In this document: piece by piece, positions 46,801-59,066 of the stretch
Layout: each line of letters begins with the position of its first letter
Numbering within the stretch: position 1 is the stretch's first letter
Notes under the pieces: model-generated
The model's database searches: none
What the model was told of the DNA's origin: nothing
Seen by the model: only the letters and a program-made list of their open reading frames with translations
Assembly: GCF_001704415.2 (NCBI RefSeq)
Contig: NC_030813.1
Location: 14,278,001 to 14,342,000 of the forward strand
Length of the DNA: 64,000 bases
Source: Capra hircus
Taxonomy: Eukaryota; Chordata; Mammalia; Artiodactyla; Bovidae
Direction of reading: 5' to 3'
Made by a program: the position numbers and the translations under genes

Positions 46801-47741
46801 ATATTATATAACTAATAATACAAAGTACACAATAATGAGGTACCATAATAATTATTATTATTTATAATTATGCAGTTGTGACAATTATATTTACATATAA
46901 AAGCTGATTCACCTGTGGTTTTTGACAATAAAACTAAAAATATAGATTAAAGAAAGCATTATAAAGTTTGTAGAGTGTTAAAAACCAGAATTCTGTCTTG
47001 AATTGATGGTTTCCTTTATCAACAATTTATTGTATATCTTTAATGGAATATATCAAATGGGTAAATATGATCATATTTTAAACTTACAATAATAAAATAG
47101 TTTTATTTTTTGAGCACATACAGATTAAATATTTAACATATTTACATTTAATTATATATATTAAGAAACATAAAAATCAAAATGTAAAAATCATATATCA
47201 TGGATAATTATTTCCTATTTAAAAATGAATTCAAATTTTAGAAAGACTAATTTGAGTGTTTTGGGTTGTTAAATCACATCTCCTGCTTTGAAAATATTAT
47301 TCAATTTAGATAAATTTATTCCAGAATTTTTAAAAATACCTACTGTGAAAAGTGAGGCTCATAATCCTAAATCATTCAATACCTGTTACCTAATGGGAAG
47401 AAAGTGACTAAGTGGCTAATTTCTACATATTTTCATTTTCCCTTAGTTGAATCTTAGGTGTTTTCATAGGCATGAGAGCATGAGAGTTGCTTACCCAAAT
47501 AAATGTTAAATTGCTAAAAATGAAGAGTGTAGTTTTTCCTCTCTCTTTTTTTTTTTAACAAAGCACAGTATTAATTATAATATCAATAGAAGAGGTAGCA
47601 AATAAGCAAATAATGACCATTAATTGACTATACTGTAAAAAAAAAAAGCTTTCTTAATTTTGTCTTATTTTTATGTTGATTATTTGGAGATATTTTGATA
47701 TTCTGGAATTAAAAAGCATTTGCATAATTTCTCTTAGTCTT
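46801..47741. other. Very AT-rich DNA, nothing recognised
   Basis: No repeat family or exon was recognised. A/T runs occur near 47551-47560 and 47637-47647. Confidence 0.5.
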
Positions 47742-48425
47742 CAGTTCGTTCAGTTCAGTTGCTCAGTTGTGTCCGACTCTTTGCGACCCCATGAACTGCA
47801 GCTGCCTCCCTGTCCATCACCAACTCCAGAGGTCACTCAAACTCACGTCCATTGAGTCTATGATGCCGTCCAGCCATCTCATCCTCGGTCGTCCCCTTCT
47901 CCTCCTGCCCACAATCCCTCCCAGCATCAGAGTCTTTCCAATGAGTCAACTCTTCGCATGAGGTGGCCAAAGTACTGCAGTTTCAGCTTCAGCATCATTC
48001 CCTCCAAAGAAATCCCAGGGCTGATCTCCTTCAGAATGGACTGGTTCGATCTCCTTGCAGTCCAAGGGACTCTCAAGAGTCTTCTCCAACACCACAGTTC
48101 AAAAGCATCAATTCTTTGGTGCTCAGCTTTCTTCATAGTCCAACTCTCACATCCATACATGACCGCTGGAAAAACCATAGCCTTGACTATATAGACCTTT
48201 GTTGGCAAAGTAATGTCTCTGGTTTTGAATATGCTATCTAGGTTGGTCATAACTTTTCTTCCAAAGATAAGCATCTTTTAATTTCATGGCTGCAGTCACC
48301 ATCTGCAGTGATTTTGGAGCCCCCCCCCAAAATAAAATCTGACATTGTTTCCACTGTTTCCCCATCTATTTCCCATGAAGTGATGGGACCAGATGCCGTG
48401 ATCTTTGTTTTCTGAATGTTGACCT
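47742..48425 (-). mobile_element. BovB 3' end, 0.68 kb
   Basis: The minus strand covers the post-RT region to the tail. The 115-codon frame 47927-48274 (FGRKVMTNLDSIFKTRDITL, MLKLKLQYFGHLMRRVDSLE) is open. A run of nine or ten C at 48319-48328 replaces the usual A-rich stretch and breaks the upstream frame. It faces the BovB at 45383-46800 in opposite orientation. Confidence 0.93.
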
Positions 48426-49009
48426 TGTAAAACTTATTTTTCTATTGAAAATTTTGTGTATGTTATCAATAAAGGAAAATTTCAAATATGCCATTTTACC
48501 TTTTGGTGTAATTCTGTTCACTCAAAATAGAGACCAAAAGAAAATATTTCTAGTTCAGCATTGAATCCAGAAGTTTCTTAGCACAATTTTTGTATAGTTT
48601 TTTTAAAAATTATTATTATTTTACTTTTTTTTCTTACCGAAGTGAGCAGAGGTACTTTAATCAAGTTTTATGCTTTCCTACATGCCTAATATTTCTCTCC
48701 TTTATTAATGTACTAATAAGTGCTCTAATCCTTGAAATGGATTGTGGGCTCAAGCTGTCTTTGCTTTCACCTAATTTCTCCTTGGCAACCACAGAGACCA
48801 ACTTACAAGACTCTGGATAAATTAGGATGCCAAAGAGTACAGTTAATAATTACTTGTTATCATATTAATATGGCTATCTCTCGTTCTCTCTTTCCCTCCT
48901 AATACCACACTGTACGCTAGATCCAATGTTTCTAATTGAAGAGGGAATATACAGTGCTGCTTACCAGGAAAAATATTTTTAAACCTTTGCATATTTAATA
49001 ATCACTGAC
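48426..49009. other. Unique DNA, nothing recognised
   Basis: AT-rich, without recognised content. Confidence 0.5.
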
Positions 49010-49260
49010 GTGGAATCTAAAAAAATGATACAAGTGAAGTTATCTACAAAATAACAACAGACTCATAGACTTAATGAATTTATGGTTATGATGGAGAAAG
49101 GAGAGGGTGGGTGGGAGAGACTGGGAGTTTAGGATTGACATGTACACACTGCTATATTAAAATAGGTAACAACAAGGACCTATCATATAGCACAGGAACT
49201 CTTGATCTGCATTCTGTAATAACCTTAATGGGAAAGGAATTTGAAAAAGCATAGGAAAAA
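49010..49260 (+). mobile_element. L1 3' UTR fragment
   Basis: 'gtggaatctaaaaaaatgat', 'acaacagactcatagactta', 'aacaacaaggacctatcata' and 'tagcacaggaactcttgatc' follow L1 order. It stops before the L1 3' terminus, without a poly-A tail. Confidence 0.8.
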
Positions 49261-49569
49261 AGTAAGTTAACTTGAAATCTTTGTGTACTAAATGCCCTGA
49301 GCAACATTTCTGTTGGCTGCTTTTTTTCTCCTGTGTATATGACATAGTATAGGACATTCTTTCATGTTCATTTGCATGGCTTAAATTTTGCTGAAAAATG
49401 AGACATTTTAGAAAATAAATTGTAATAACTCTGACAAAAACAATAAAAAAGTCTTAATGCCATAAGAGATTAAATTAAGTCCTATTATTTTTATCTCCAT
49501 CATAAGAAAAAAAACTATGAGTATATGAGGGTAGAAGGAGTGGGTATTTAGGAATGGTGTGATGAAGCT

Positions 49570-49797
49570 GGGCTTCCCAGGTGGCGCTATGGTAAAGAAC
49601 CTGCCTGCAAATATGGGAGACATAAGAGATGTGGGTTCATTCCCGGGGGCAGGAAGATCCCCTGAAGGAGGGCCTGGCAACCCATTCCGGTTTTCTTGCC
49701 TAGAAAATACTGTGGACAGAGGAGTCTGGCAGGCTACATACAGTCCATTGGTTTGCAAAGAGTGAGACACAACTGAAGCAACTTAGCACACACACTT
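49570..49797 (+). mobile_element. Bov-tA SINE
   Basis: Head 'gggcttcccaggtggcgcta', body, and 'gcaacttagcacacacact' tail. Moderately diverged. Confidence 0.92.
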
Positions 49798-50188
49798 GGT
49801 GAAGCAACTGGGTGCCAAGATCAATAATAAAAGAGAAGCAAATTAGAGTTATGATTTGGAAATTGGATCTAACATTTTAAAGATAAGTGGAATCATTGTG
49901 GGGTCAGGATAAGAAAGTCAACTCCCCAGTCGAATAGAATTATTACAGTAGTAACAAATTTTAAGGGAATACATCTTTAATTCTATTTTATTTTAAAAAT
50001 ATTCCTGTAAAGTATTAAATATCTCACATCAAAGATTTCTAAATTATTTGAGTAAATTTAATTAAGAATTATGACATCACTTGGTATCATGTTCTAACTC
50101 AAGGCTGAAGCTTTTAGAAACATTTAGCTATAACCAAAAGAGTTAGAAATATTCTTGCTCATATATTTCTGATATACTTTTATAGTAG

Positions 50189-50418
50189 GAGCTTTCTTTG
50201 TGACTCAGTGGTAAAGAACCTGCCTACAATGAAGGAGACTCAGGAGAGGAGAGTTTGATCCCTGGGTCAGGAAGATCCCCTGGAGGAGGGCATGGCAGCT
50301 CATTCCAGTATTCTTGCCTGGAAAATCTCCTGGATCAATGAGCCTGGCCAGCTACAGTCCATGGGGTCACAAAGAGTCGGACATGACTGAAATGACCGAG
50401 CACACACCCACACAACCT
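50189..50418 (+). mobile_element. Bov-tA SINE
   Basis: Head 'gagctttctttgtgactcag', body, and 'accgagcacacacccacaca' tail. Moderately diverged. Confidence 0.92.
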
Positions 50419-52341
50419 GATAGTTCAGTAGCTAATTTAGAGTGAATAGTCTCATACTTATAAAAGTTTATATTTTAGTTTGAAATCTAGCAGCACTGGA
50501 TATTTTCTGTAAGAGTTTATTTTCAAATAAAATCATTTATAATTTGATACAGGTTTGAAATGTTAAAGCTTATTTTTCTTTGGATATAGATTTAAATTAA
50601 AATAAAATATGTACATACTAGTTTTTGAATACTAAAATTGTAAATCTATATTGCTAACCATGTCTGTTACATATTAAAAGATGTATTACTTTCTAGACAC
50701 AAAACTCGTGTATCTGAGAAAACCTATATTTAATTCCAATATTAGTAAACTAATTCAGGCATAAAGTTTGAACCATACCTAAAGATATTTTCCTTGTAAA
50801 GGAAAATTCATGAACTTGGAACTGGACTTACAGAAAAATTCTTAAAAAAGTTATTAGTAGAAAGTAACAGTACTTGCCACAAATAGATCTCTAAAAAAGG
50901 AAATAGATTATGAAACATGCATTTTACTTGATATGTATAGCATTCAATTCTGATGTTGAAGTTATACAAACAATATTCGGGGGAATGCTTCAGAATGCTA
51001 TTGTTTGAAAGCATGTTTCTATCAAAGAAGTTCAGGAAGCCACTGCATTGGAATCGGAAATACCTAAGAAACTGCCTTTCTGAAAGTTGTTTGCTTTTCT
51101 GCCACCTGAAGTTAATAGATTTCCCATGTGCTCAAATATATACTTTTGAATTAGATGTAATTAACATGTTAATATGTCAGGTGGATGAGAAATATTTAGT
51201 GAGGAAAATATAGCAATCTTGAAAAGAAAAATATTATGTATAATATTTATTAAGGTTTCATGATATTTCTCTTACTTTTTAGTATTTTATAAGTACATTC
51301 TTTATCTGGCATACTGCTAATTGTGTGAAAAAAACTTTGCAGAATATCTGAGAACTTCTGTTTTGCTACTTTATTCTTCTCAAAGGTAATATTTTACTTG
51401 ATCAGTTGTTTTACCTGGAAACTATTTTTAAAGAAAGCAAAGATCATATCTGAGTTCATTTTTAAAAAATACATTATGAAAAAAGGAAGTGGGTAAAACT
51501 TCAGTCAATTAGCCATCCCCTTGCTGCCAATGGTTCTAAATCTCTGAATTAAAATTCAAAATTAAGGCATAATAATCTCCTAAGATTTCCTTGAGACAGT
51601 CTTTATGTTGAATGCAATTGCATTGTTATCTTGTTATTTCCTCCTTCTGTTAGAGAAAATGTCTGCTTTCCACTTAGAGTTTTAATTGTTTCTCATCATG
51701 AAATCTCCCCTTCTAATATTATCTTGCTGAATACTCCTGGTATATCCTAGAGAACACAATTTCTATGAGATGTTGGTAATTTGAAACAGATTTAGAAACA
51801 ATGATAATCACATAATACATCCATAGAATTATATAACCATTGAATGGATTTATTTTTGGTATTTTAATAAAATGTACGTATGACATACTTTGATTTTAAT
51901 CCTTTTGTGTTTCTGAATAGTAATGTAAAGCACTTATGGTAGTGGCAAGATAAAGACATGAGATTTACTGGTTTAATTAATTCACTCTTAAAATTTTTTG
52001 TTGATGGGTGGTTTCTTTACATCACACATTGATTTCATTGGCATAAGAAGCAGAATTATAGGAATCAAAATAAATATTATTAAATTAAAGATGCTATGTG
52101 ATCAAATTTCAAATATACATGCCATACAAACATACCCACACAGGTTAATTTTCAATCTTTTTTAGAAGTAAGTTTCACAGTTTACCAAAAACATAGTTCA
52201 CCTAAAAGTTTTTGTATCCTTTCAATTATTTATGTCATCAAAATGCATACCAAAGGAAACTAAGTAATTATTGCATAGAAATGTGCACTGTTTTAGTTGT
52301 TTCCTTCATTCCATTTCCTTCTGAAATGTGTTTTTCTGTCT
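50419..52341. other. Unique AT-rich DNA, nothing recognised
   Basis: About 1.9 kb without a recognised repeat. The frame at 50953-51213 (86 codons) has no domain that I recognise. Confidence 0.45.
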
Positions 52342-52468
52342 GATCTTACCTCAGAACCTTTTTCATTGTATCAGATTTTACCTCAGAACCTCCTTTTCCT
52401 TCTTTATGTCAGATTTTACCTCAGAACTACCTTCCTTCTGTGAGATTTTACCTCAGAACCTCCATCTT
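52342..52468 (+). repeat. Degenerate minisatellite, 4 units of 32-38 bp
   Basis: The core gattttacctcagaacctcc starts at about 52343 (as gatcttacctcagaaccttt), 52375, 52413 and 52445, with variable T/C-rich spacers ending in tgtatca, tatgtca and ctgtga. Core positions are far better kept than the spacers. Confidence 0.9.
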
Positions 52469-52517
52469 TATATTTTCAAATGTATTGTCAGACCTAATTT
52501 TCTCAACTATTCTTTGC

Positions 52518-52921
52518 CCTGTTGTTGTTCAGTCACTCTGTTGTGTCTAATGTTTTCTTACTGCGTGGACTGCAGCACACCAGGTTTCCCCATCCTTCAC
52601 TATTTCTCAGAGCTTGCTCAAACGCATGTCCATTAAGTCAACGATGCCATCCAACCATCTCATCCTGTCAACCCCTTCTCCTCCTGCCTTCAATCTTTCC
52701 CAACATCAAGCTTTTTTCCAATGAGTTGGCTGTTCACACGAGGTGGCCAAAGTATTGGAACTTCAACATCAGCATTAGTCCTTCCAGTGAATATTCAGGG
52801 TTGATTTCCTGTAAGATTGACTGGTTTGATCTCCTTGAAGGTCAAGGGACTCTCAAGAGTCTTCTCCAGCACCACAGTTCGAAAGCATTGATTTCTTGGG
52901 GCTCAGCCTTCTTTATGGTCT
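52518..52921 (-). mobile_element. BovB 3' end, 0.4 kb
   Basis: Minus strand, ending with a CAACAACAACAGG-type tail at 52518-52531 instead of CTGAA repeats. Several small deletions; old. Confidence 0.9.
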
Positions 52922-52939
52922 TTATATATACATTATGTA

Positions 52940-52985
52940 TTTATTTTTAACTGCTCTGGGTCTTCATTGCTGCTGTTTTCTCTAG
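52940..52985 (-). mobile_element. CHR-type SINE fragment
   Basis: Only 'actgctctgggtcttcattg' and 'ctgctgttttctctagtta' of a CHR body remain. Confidence 0.5.
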
Positions 52986-53142
52986 TTAGTCACTCAATTA
53001 GTCCTGTTAGTCGTTCCGTTGTGTCCAACTCTTAGTGACCCCATGGAGTGGGGCTTGCCAGGCTTTTCTGTCCATGGGATTATCCAGGCAAGAATACTGG
53101 AGCAGGTTGCCATTTCCTTCTCCAGGGGATCATCCCAAGCTA
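52986..53142 (-). mobile_element. Bov-tA body fused to BovB
   Basis: Reversed Bov-tA body with tail at the left. The sequence switches at about 53142 (after 'ggggatcatcccaagc') to internal BovB, so the tRNA-like head is missing. Confidence 0.82.
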
Positions 53143-53354
53143 GCATCAGGGTTTTTTCCAATGAGTCAGCTCTTCGCATTAGGTGAACAACATATTGGAG
53201 CTTCAGCTTCAGCATCAGTCCTTCCAATGAATATTCAGGGTTGGCTTCCTTTTAGGATTGACTGGTTTGATCTCCTTGCAGTCTAAGGGACTCTCAATAA
53301 TCTTTTCCAGCACCACAGTTTGAAGGCATCAGTTCTTTGGTGCTCAGTCTTTTT

Positions 53355-54085
53355 TTTTTTTTTTTACTTTCTTTTACTTTACAATACTGTATTGATTTTG
53401 CCATACATCAACATGAATCCGCCATGGGTGTACATGAGTTCCCAATCCTGAACCCCCCTCCCTCCTCCCTCCCTGTACCATCTCTCTGGGTCATCCCAGT
53501 GCACCAGCCCCAAGCATCCTGTATCGAACCTAGACTGGCGATTCATTACTTACATGATATTATACATGTTTCAATGCCATTCACCCAAATCATCCCACCC
53601 TTTCCCTCTCCCACAGAGTCCAAAAATCTGTTCTATACATCTGTGTCTCTTTTGCTGTCTCGCATACAGGGTTATCATTACCATCTTTCTAAATTCCATA
53701 TATATGTGTTAGTATACTGTATTGGTGTTTTTCTTTCTGGCTTACTTCACTCTGTATAATTGGCTCCAGTTTCATCCACCTCATTAGAACTGATTCAAAT
53801 GTATTCTTTTTAACGGCTGAGTAATACTCCATTGTGTGTATGTACCACAGCTTTCTTATCCACTCATCTGCTGATGGACATCTAGGTTGCTTCCCATGTC
53901 CTGGCTATTATAAACAGTGCTGCGATGAACATTGGGGGTACACGTGTCTCTTTCAATTCTGGTTTCCTCGGTGTGTATGCCTAGCAGTGGGATTGCTGGG
54001 TCATAAGGCAGTTCTATTTCCAGTTTTTAAGGAATCTCCACACTGTTCTCCATAGTGGCTGTACTAGTTTGCATTCCCACCAGAG
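53355..54085 (-). mobile_element. L1-BT, 3' segment of a 5'-inverted copy
   Basis: Poly-T (the A-tail) begins at 53350, followed by the reversed L1 3' UTR ('acatcaacatgaatccgcca') and the end of ORF2 ('ctgctgatggacatctaggt', 'ctccatagtggctgtactag'). Part of a single insertion with the next entry, with 12-bp TSD ctcagtcttttt at 53343-53354 and 54246-54257. Confidence 0.92.
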
Positions 54086-54245
54086 ATAAGTCCACACACC
54101 TATGAACACCTTATCTTCGACAAAGGAGGCAAGAATATACAATGGATTAAAGACAATCTCTTTAACAAGTGGTGCTGGGAAAACTGGTCAACCACTTGTA
54201 AAAGAATGAAACCAGAACACTTCTAACACCATACACAAAAATAAA
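54086..54245 (+). mobile_element. L1-BT ORF2, inverted 5' segment
   Basis: Plus-strand ORF2: 'ccacacacctatgaacacct', 'caatggattaaagacaatct', 'agtggtgctgggaaaactgg'. It lies head to head with the 3' segment. A few hundred bases of L1 between the two segments are absent. Confidence 0.92.
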
Positions 54246-54945
54246 CTCAGTCTTTTTATTGTCCAGCTTACATCCATATATAACTACTGGAAAAACCATA
54301 GTTTTGACTAGATGGACCTTTGTCAATAATGCAATGTCTCTGCATTTTAATATGCTGTCTAGGTTGGTCATATCTTTTCTTCCAAGGAGTAAGCCTCTGT
54401 TAATTTCATGGCTGCAGTCATCATCCACAGTGATTCTGGAGCACAAGAAAATAAACTGCCACTGTTTCCATTGTTTCCCCATCTATTTGCCGTGCCATGA
54501 CATGGGACTGGACATCATGATCTTAGTTTTTTTGAATATTGAGTTTTAAACCAGCCTTTTCATTCTCCTCTTTCACCTCCATCAAGAGGCTCTTTAATAT
54601 CTCTTTGTTTTCTGCCTTTATGGTGGTGTCATCTGTATATCTGAGGTTATTGATATTTCTCCCAGCAATCTTGATTCCAGTTTGTGCTTCATCCAGCCTG
54701 GCATTTTGCATGATGTACTCTGAATAGAAGTTAATTAAGCAGGGTGACAATATATAGACTTGACATCCTCCTTTCCTAATTTGGAACAGTATGTTGTTCC
54801 ATGTCTGGTTCTAACTGGTGCTTCCTGACCCACACACAGGCTTCTTAGGAGGCAGGTCAGGTGGTCTGGTATTCCCATCTCCTTAAGAATTCCCCATGGT
54901 TTGTTGTGATCTACACAGTCTAAGTCTTTAGCATAGTCAATGATT

Positions 54946-57055
54946 TTGCTAAGTTCCTTTTTATTTCTTTCTGTTATTATTTGACAACTAACTTATGTCA
55001 ATATTTTTCAAAGTTTTACAGAAACCTGGTGAGATATCCATACATTAAGGCACTACATATCTTAGTGAATATTTTCCATGTAGCTAGCTCCTTTTTTTCT
55101 AAAACACTAAAGGATGATTCTCTTTCATGTGCAAGAGAACACAATTATTATAGAGATTATTATGAGCTCTCCATTTTTTCTCAAAGCTGTTGGATTATGT
55201 CTTCTTCATTTCTCCCTTATAAAAGATATTGAAAGATATGGATTGAACTAAAATATGTATTTATCTTTTCTCCCTCCTGAAACACTCCCCCCAAAGCCAC
55301 AAAATTAGGGTAAAAATGTATTAACCATCAAGAAACATGGAATTGTAGAATATTACATAAATTTTAAGAAATTTTGTGAAATTGTAAAGATGACTTATGA
55401 ATTGCAATTGACTCTTGTGACCAAAGGGAGTTCAAGCCTAAGTTAGGGCTGTTTCTGGAAATTGGCATTGAACTAGAAATAAACAATCAGGTTAAATTCT
55501 ATAGATGGCACAATGGGCTTTTAGCTTTCCCTAGCTACCCATATTGACCTACCCACACCCCCACAGGCAGTAAGCCAAACTTTCATTCTCTGAGATTTTG
55601 GGACAGGGTATAGCTGAAGGCAGAGGTGAGGCACAGAGCTGACACCAGGGGATTAAATGAAAGCATGAATCCTGACTAATCAGAATATCCAGTCAGTCTG
55701 CTTTCTCCATGCCTTGTTCCCAGGACAGCATCTAGACATATATTCCATTTGGCAAAAAAACCCCACTTTTCTCTAAAGGAGTAGAGTTCATGAGAGGCAA
55801 TGTCTAGGCAGACTTACACTGGGGGAATATTCAGAAATAACCACCAAACATTGTACAGGGCAGGGCATGGATCAACAACTCCCCTTTACAAAGAATTTCA
55901 ATAAGCTTCAATTAATTATAGAAAAGAGACCAAACCTTGAGAAATTCAAGGAAAGCCTTAAAAAAAAAGAAAAGACCAAAACAAATGAGAGTGTAAAGAG
56001 GGGAGATAGAGACAGAGAAAGGATAATATAAAAAGTTAAATTATTAAAAAAAAATCAACCAGATAAGAGACAAGAGTTGTACTAATTGGAGGAAAAATCA
56101 GGAAGCTATAAGAAAGAGAATAAAGCACACTTCCCCTGCCCCTCCAAAAGGAAGTCTCAGAAATTAAAAATAGAAAGAAAATTAGTTAAGAAGAAATAAG
56201 TAGAAAATCTGGAAGATAAGGTAGATTGATAAGTCCTAAAAAGTAGAATAGAATGACGCAGATATAAAAATTAGGAAATGAGTTGTTAAAGAGATCTTTG
56301 AGGATTGATCCATGTGGCCCAACATCTGACTCACAGGTACTTGAGAAAAGAAGGACAGAATGAAAATAAATGAGGCTAAACAGTCCTGAAGTCAGGAGAG
56401 TGGCTAAGGATTGCTTGCAGAAACCTCAGAGCAGTGAGTGTGTAGAGAAAGCCATCTAGATAAGGGCAGAAAGAGAAGGTGAGAGAAGGAGGATCGCCTA
56501 GATTAGAACATACATATAACTAGATACATTATCTGATGTAACTGAGTGTTGGAGAAATTGTTGCAAGGAATATGATGGGTTTTGGAGTGTATGGGAAAAG
56601 CAGATGTCTATATTTAGAAAACCAAGTAAAGGAAAAGACTCAGAAAAATAATTATAGGAATAAGAAAACATAATGTTTGGCATGTTATGTGGCTCAGCTA
56701 TAGGCAATAGTAATACCTCAAAAATTTTTTAGAAAATAATGAAATAAGCATATTAGCAGATGTATGATCCCTACTGTTCTAAGTGGCTAACACTCTTCCA
56801 AGCACATAGTATATATTCAAATGAATATGAATAGATTATAAAACAAATAGACACTTTCATGATTGCGGGTGGTCAGACTGACACTAGTTCTTACCAGTGG
56901 GTTTCCATTGGGTCTGTAATTAAAGTTCAAGGGTCTTCATTGCATTAGCTGTGACACAGAGATACAGTTTTCTCTCTGAGCTTTAAAGAGTATAAGTTAA
57001 ATTTGTATCTTTAAATTTATTTTGAAAACTATAAAGTAATATAACACACAAGCAG
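54946..57055. other. AT-rich DNA, unclassified
   Basis: About 2.1 kb. The purine-rich stretch 55920-56480 with many short A runs may be an old LINE remnant, but no family could be named. No exon was recognised. Confidence 0.4.
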
Positions 57056-58103
57056 CCCTCACTTTGTATGCTAGGGCAGACTGTGAAAATGATCATTCAT
57101 GCTAAAACCATATAAAGTGATTTTTAATAATCAATGAGAAAAAATTAAAATTGCTCCATATCTTTAGAAAATTTGAGAAAACATTTAAAAGTATCTTACT
57201 ATCATTTACAAATGTATAGGGAAGTAAAAAACAGAAAAAAATTAGCATTTATTTAGTACACTGTAATTCAAAGCAGTAGACTAAATGAGAATTAAAATGT
57301 TTTATGTCTTTGTAAAAAATAGCTTATTAAGAATACACTAACCACTTCTTGCCTTTTCATCATATAACTTGCTATTTGGACTGAACATCTTTTCTATGCC
57401 TTGGTGGACTGTCATACTCCTTTCTAAGTCTGAATAGCTAATTTAGACATTTCACCCTTTGTACTTTCAATGCCATGACATATCTCTGAGAGTTGCATTA
57501 ATGTGAAGTTTCTTGACAGCAGTATTTCCTCCGGGACATTGTCCTCAGAACCCCTTTTCTTACTTATATCAATATATTAGCCTTTACTAAGTTCTTTTGG
57601 CTGCTCAGCTAGAGTCCCTTGAATAGCGGCAATGTTAGCATCCACACCGTCAGCTGTTCCTTCTGTGACTCCATTTATACTTAATTCAAATTTCACTGCC
57701 AGCAGTATCATTTTTTTTGTTTCTTTGCTGTACTTTCATCTTTATTAATCAAATCCATCTTTGGATTATCCATTTTTGTGAAATGGCATGGGGGTCTGTC
57801 ACTGACAGACAAGGAGTCAGCATAGGCACACTCTTTGCTGTCTTCAAATGAATTGAGAGCAGAGACACAGTGATGAAGCTCTGGCAGATTTGAAAAGAGT
57901 GATGTACTTGCTCACCGACCATGATGGGCACCGGTTACTACATAAAGGTTTGTGAACCAAAGAGCTATCTGTGAAACATGCTTTTCACAGTTAATACACT
58001 ATGGTAAACTGAAGGTTGCACTGTGTTGTAGAAGAACGTGTATTATTTAGCTAAACTGTGGTAACTAAAATTCATGTATGTTGGAACCATACAAACTGAG
58101 AAC
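57056..58103. mobile_element. Possible old DNA transposon with terminal inverted repeats
   Basis: The left end ccctcactttgtatgct (57056-57072) and the reverse of the right end, gttctcagtttgtatgg (58087-58103), agree at 13 of 17 positions. The 1.05-kb interior has no long frame. No clear TSD was found, so the call is tentative. Confidence 0.35.
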
Positions 58104-58791
58104 TAGGTTTTTATTGCACCTGACTAGTTGCCACTTTTTATAGCAGGATGGAATGTCTTTCTAGCTCATCATGTTTATTCACTATTTGGATGTTAATCAA
58201 GAATGGGTTTATAACTCAAAGGATTAACACATTTTATTAGTATATAAAATGGGTTGCAATTTAAATAGATCTTTATTTAAATTCTGAAAGTATCAAAACA
58301 CAATACTTTTCCCTTACTGCATCAAATTTTAGTTTAATCCTTTTTAAATTTATCACGACATAAACAATATATTCACATTTAGAAAACCAGAGTATGATGG
58401 AAAAAAGTTTAATGTTAAATTGACAAATGAGCCTATGGTTTTACCGCTCTCTCATTATGGAGGGTTCTTCTTTCTAAAGTTCAGGGTGGGGGGGAAGTCA
58501 GTTACTTAAAGTAAAATTAGCCCTTTAGATCTCTCTTTAGAAAAAGTGACAAGTTCGTGGGTCTGGTTCAGATTGTGCTATGTAATTTGGCTTTAAGGAG
58601 GTATCTAAGGTTATCAAATGGAATGGGAATGATGCTGATACAGTAGGAAAGGAAGTTAAACAACAGTAATGGCAAGGAGTGTAGGCATAAATTAAACTCA
58701 TGTGTTGGCAGTAGTTTTCTGAGTTACCCATATTTTCAAGAGCTCATTTTTAGTGGGAGAACCACATCTCTGTGATTTTGCAAATTCCCTT
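58104..58791. other. Unique DNA, nothing recognised
   Basis: AT-rich, with a short run of nine G at 58486-58494. Confidence 0.5.
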
Positions 58792-58803
58792 CTTTCAAAC
58801 CCT

Positions 58804-59066
58804 GCTGCTGCTGCTGCTGCTAAGTCGCTTCAGTCGTGTCCGACTCTGTGCGACCCCATAGACGGCAACCCACTAGGCTCCCCCTTCCCTGGAATTCTCC
58901 AGGCAAGAACACTGAAGTGGGTTGCCATTTCCTTCTCCAATGCATGAAAGTGAAAGTGAAGTCGCTCAGTCGTGTCAGACTCTTCGCAACCCCATGGACT
59001 GCAGCCTACTAGGCTCCTCCATCCATGGGATTTTCCAGGCAAGAATACTGGAGTGGGTTGTCATTG
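58804..59066 (-). mobile_element. Bov-A2 SINE, near full length, 12-bp TSD
   Basis: CTG tail (58804-58820), both monomers and the linker. The exact repeat ctttcaaaccct lies at 58792-58803 and 59067-59078. Confidence 0.96.

Larger units (their letters stand above)
53143..54945 (-). mobile_element. BovB, outer copy, split by L1
   Basis: The BovB halves 53143-53354 and 54246-54945 join in register once the L1 is removed (about 0.9 kb). It covers the end of the RT (LRYTDDTTIKAE near 54640: YTDD instead of YADD) and part of the C-terminal region, but the final ~130 bases are replaced by Bov-tA sequence. Confidence 0.88.

Noticed and set aside
52342..52468. Repeat-spacer array as CRISPR
   Set aside because: Eukaryotic context, only four degenerate units, spacers of 12-18 bases that share T/C-rich sequence, no cas genes.
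53337..53759. 140-codon plus-strand frame
   Set aside because: It is antisense to an L1 3' UTR.
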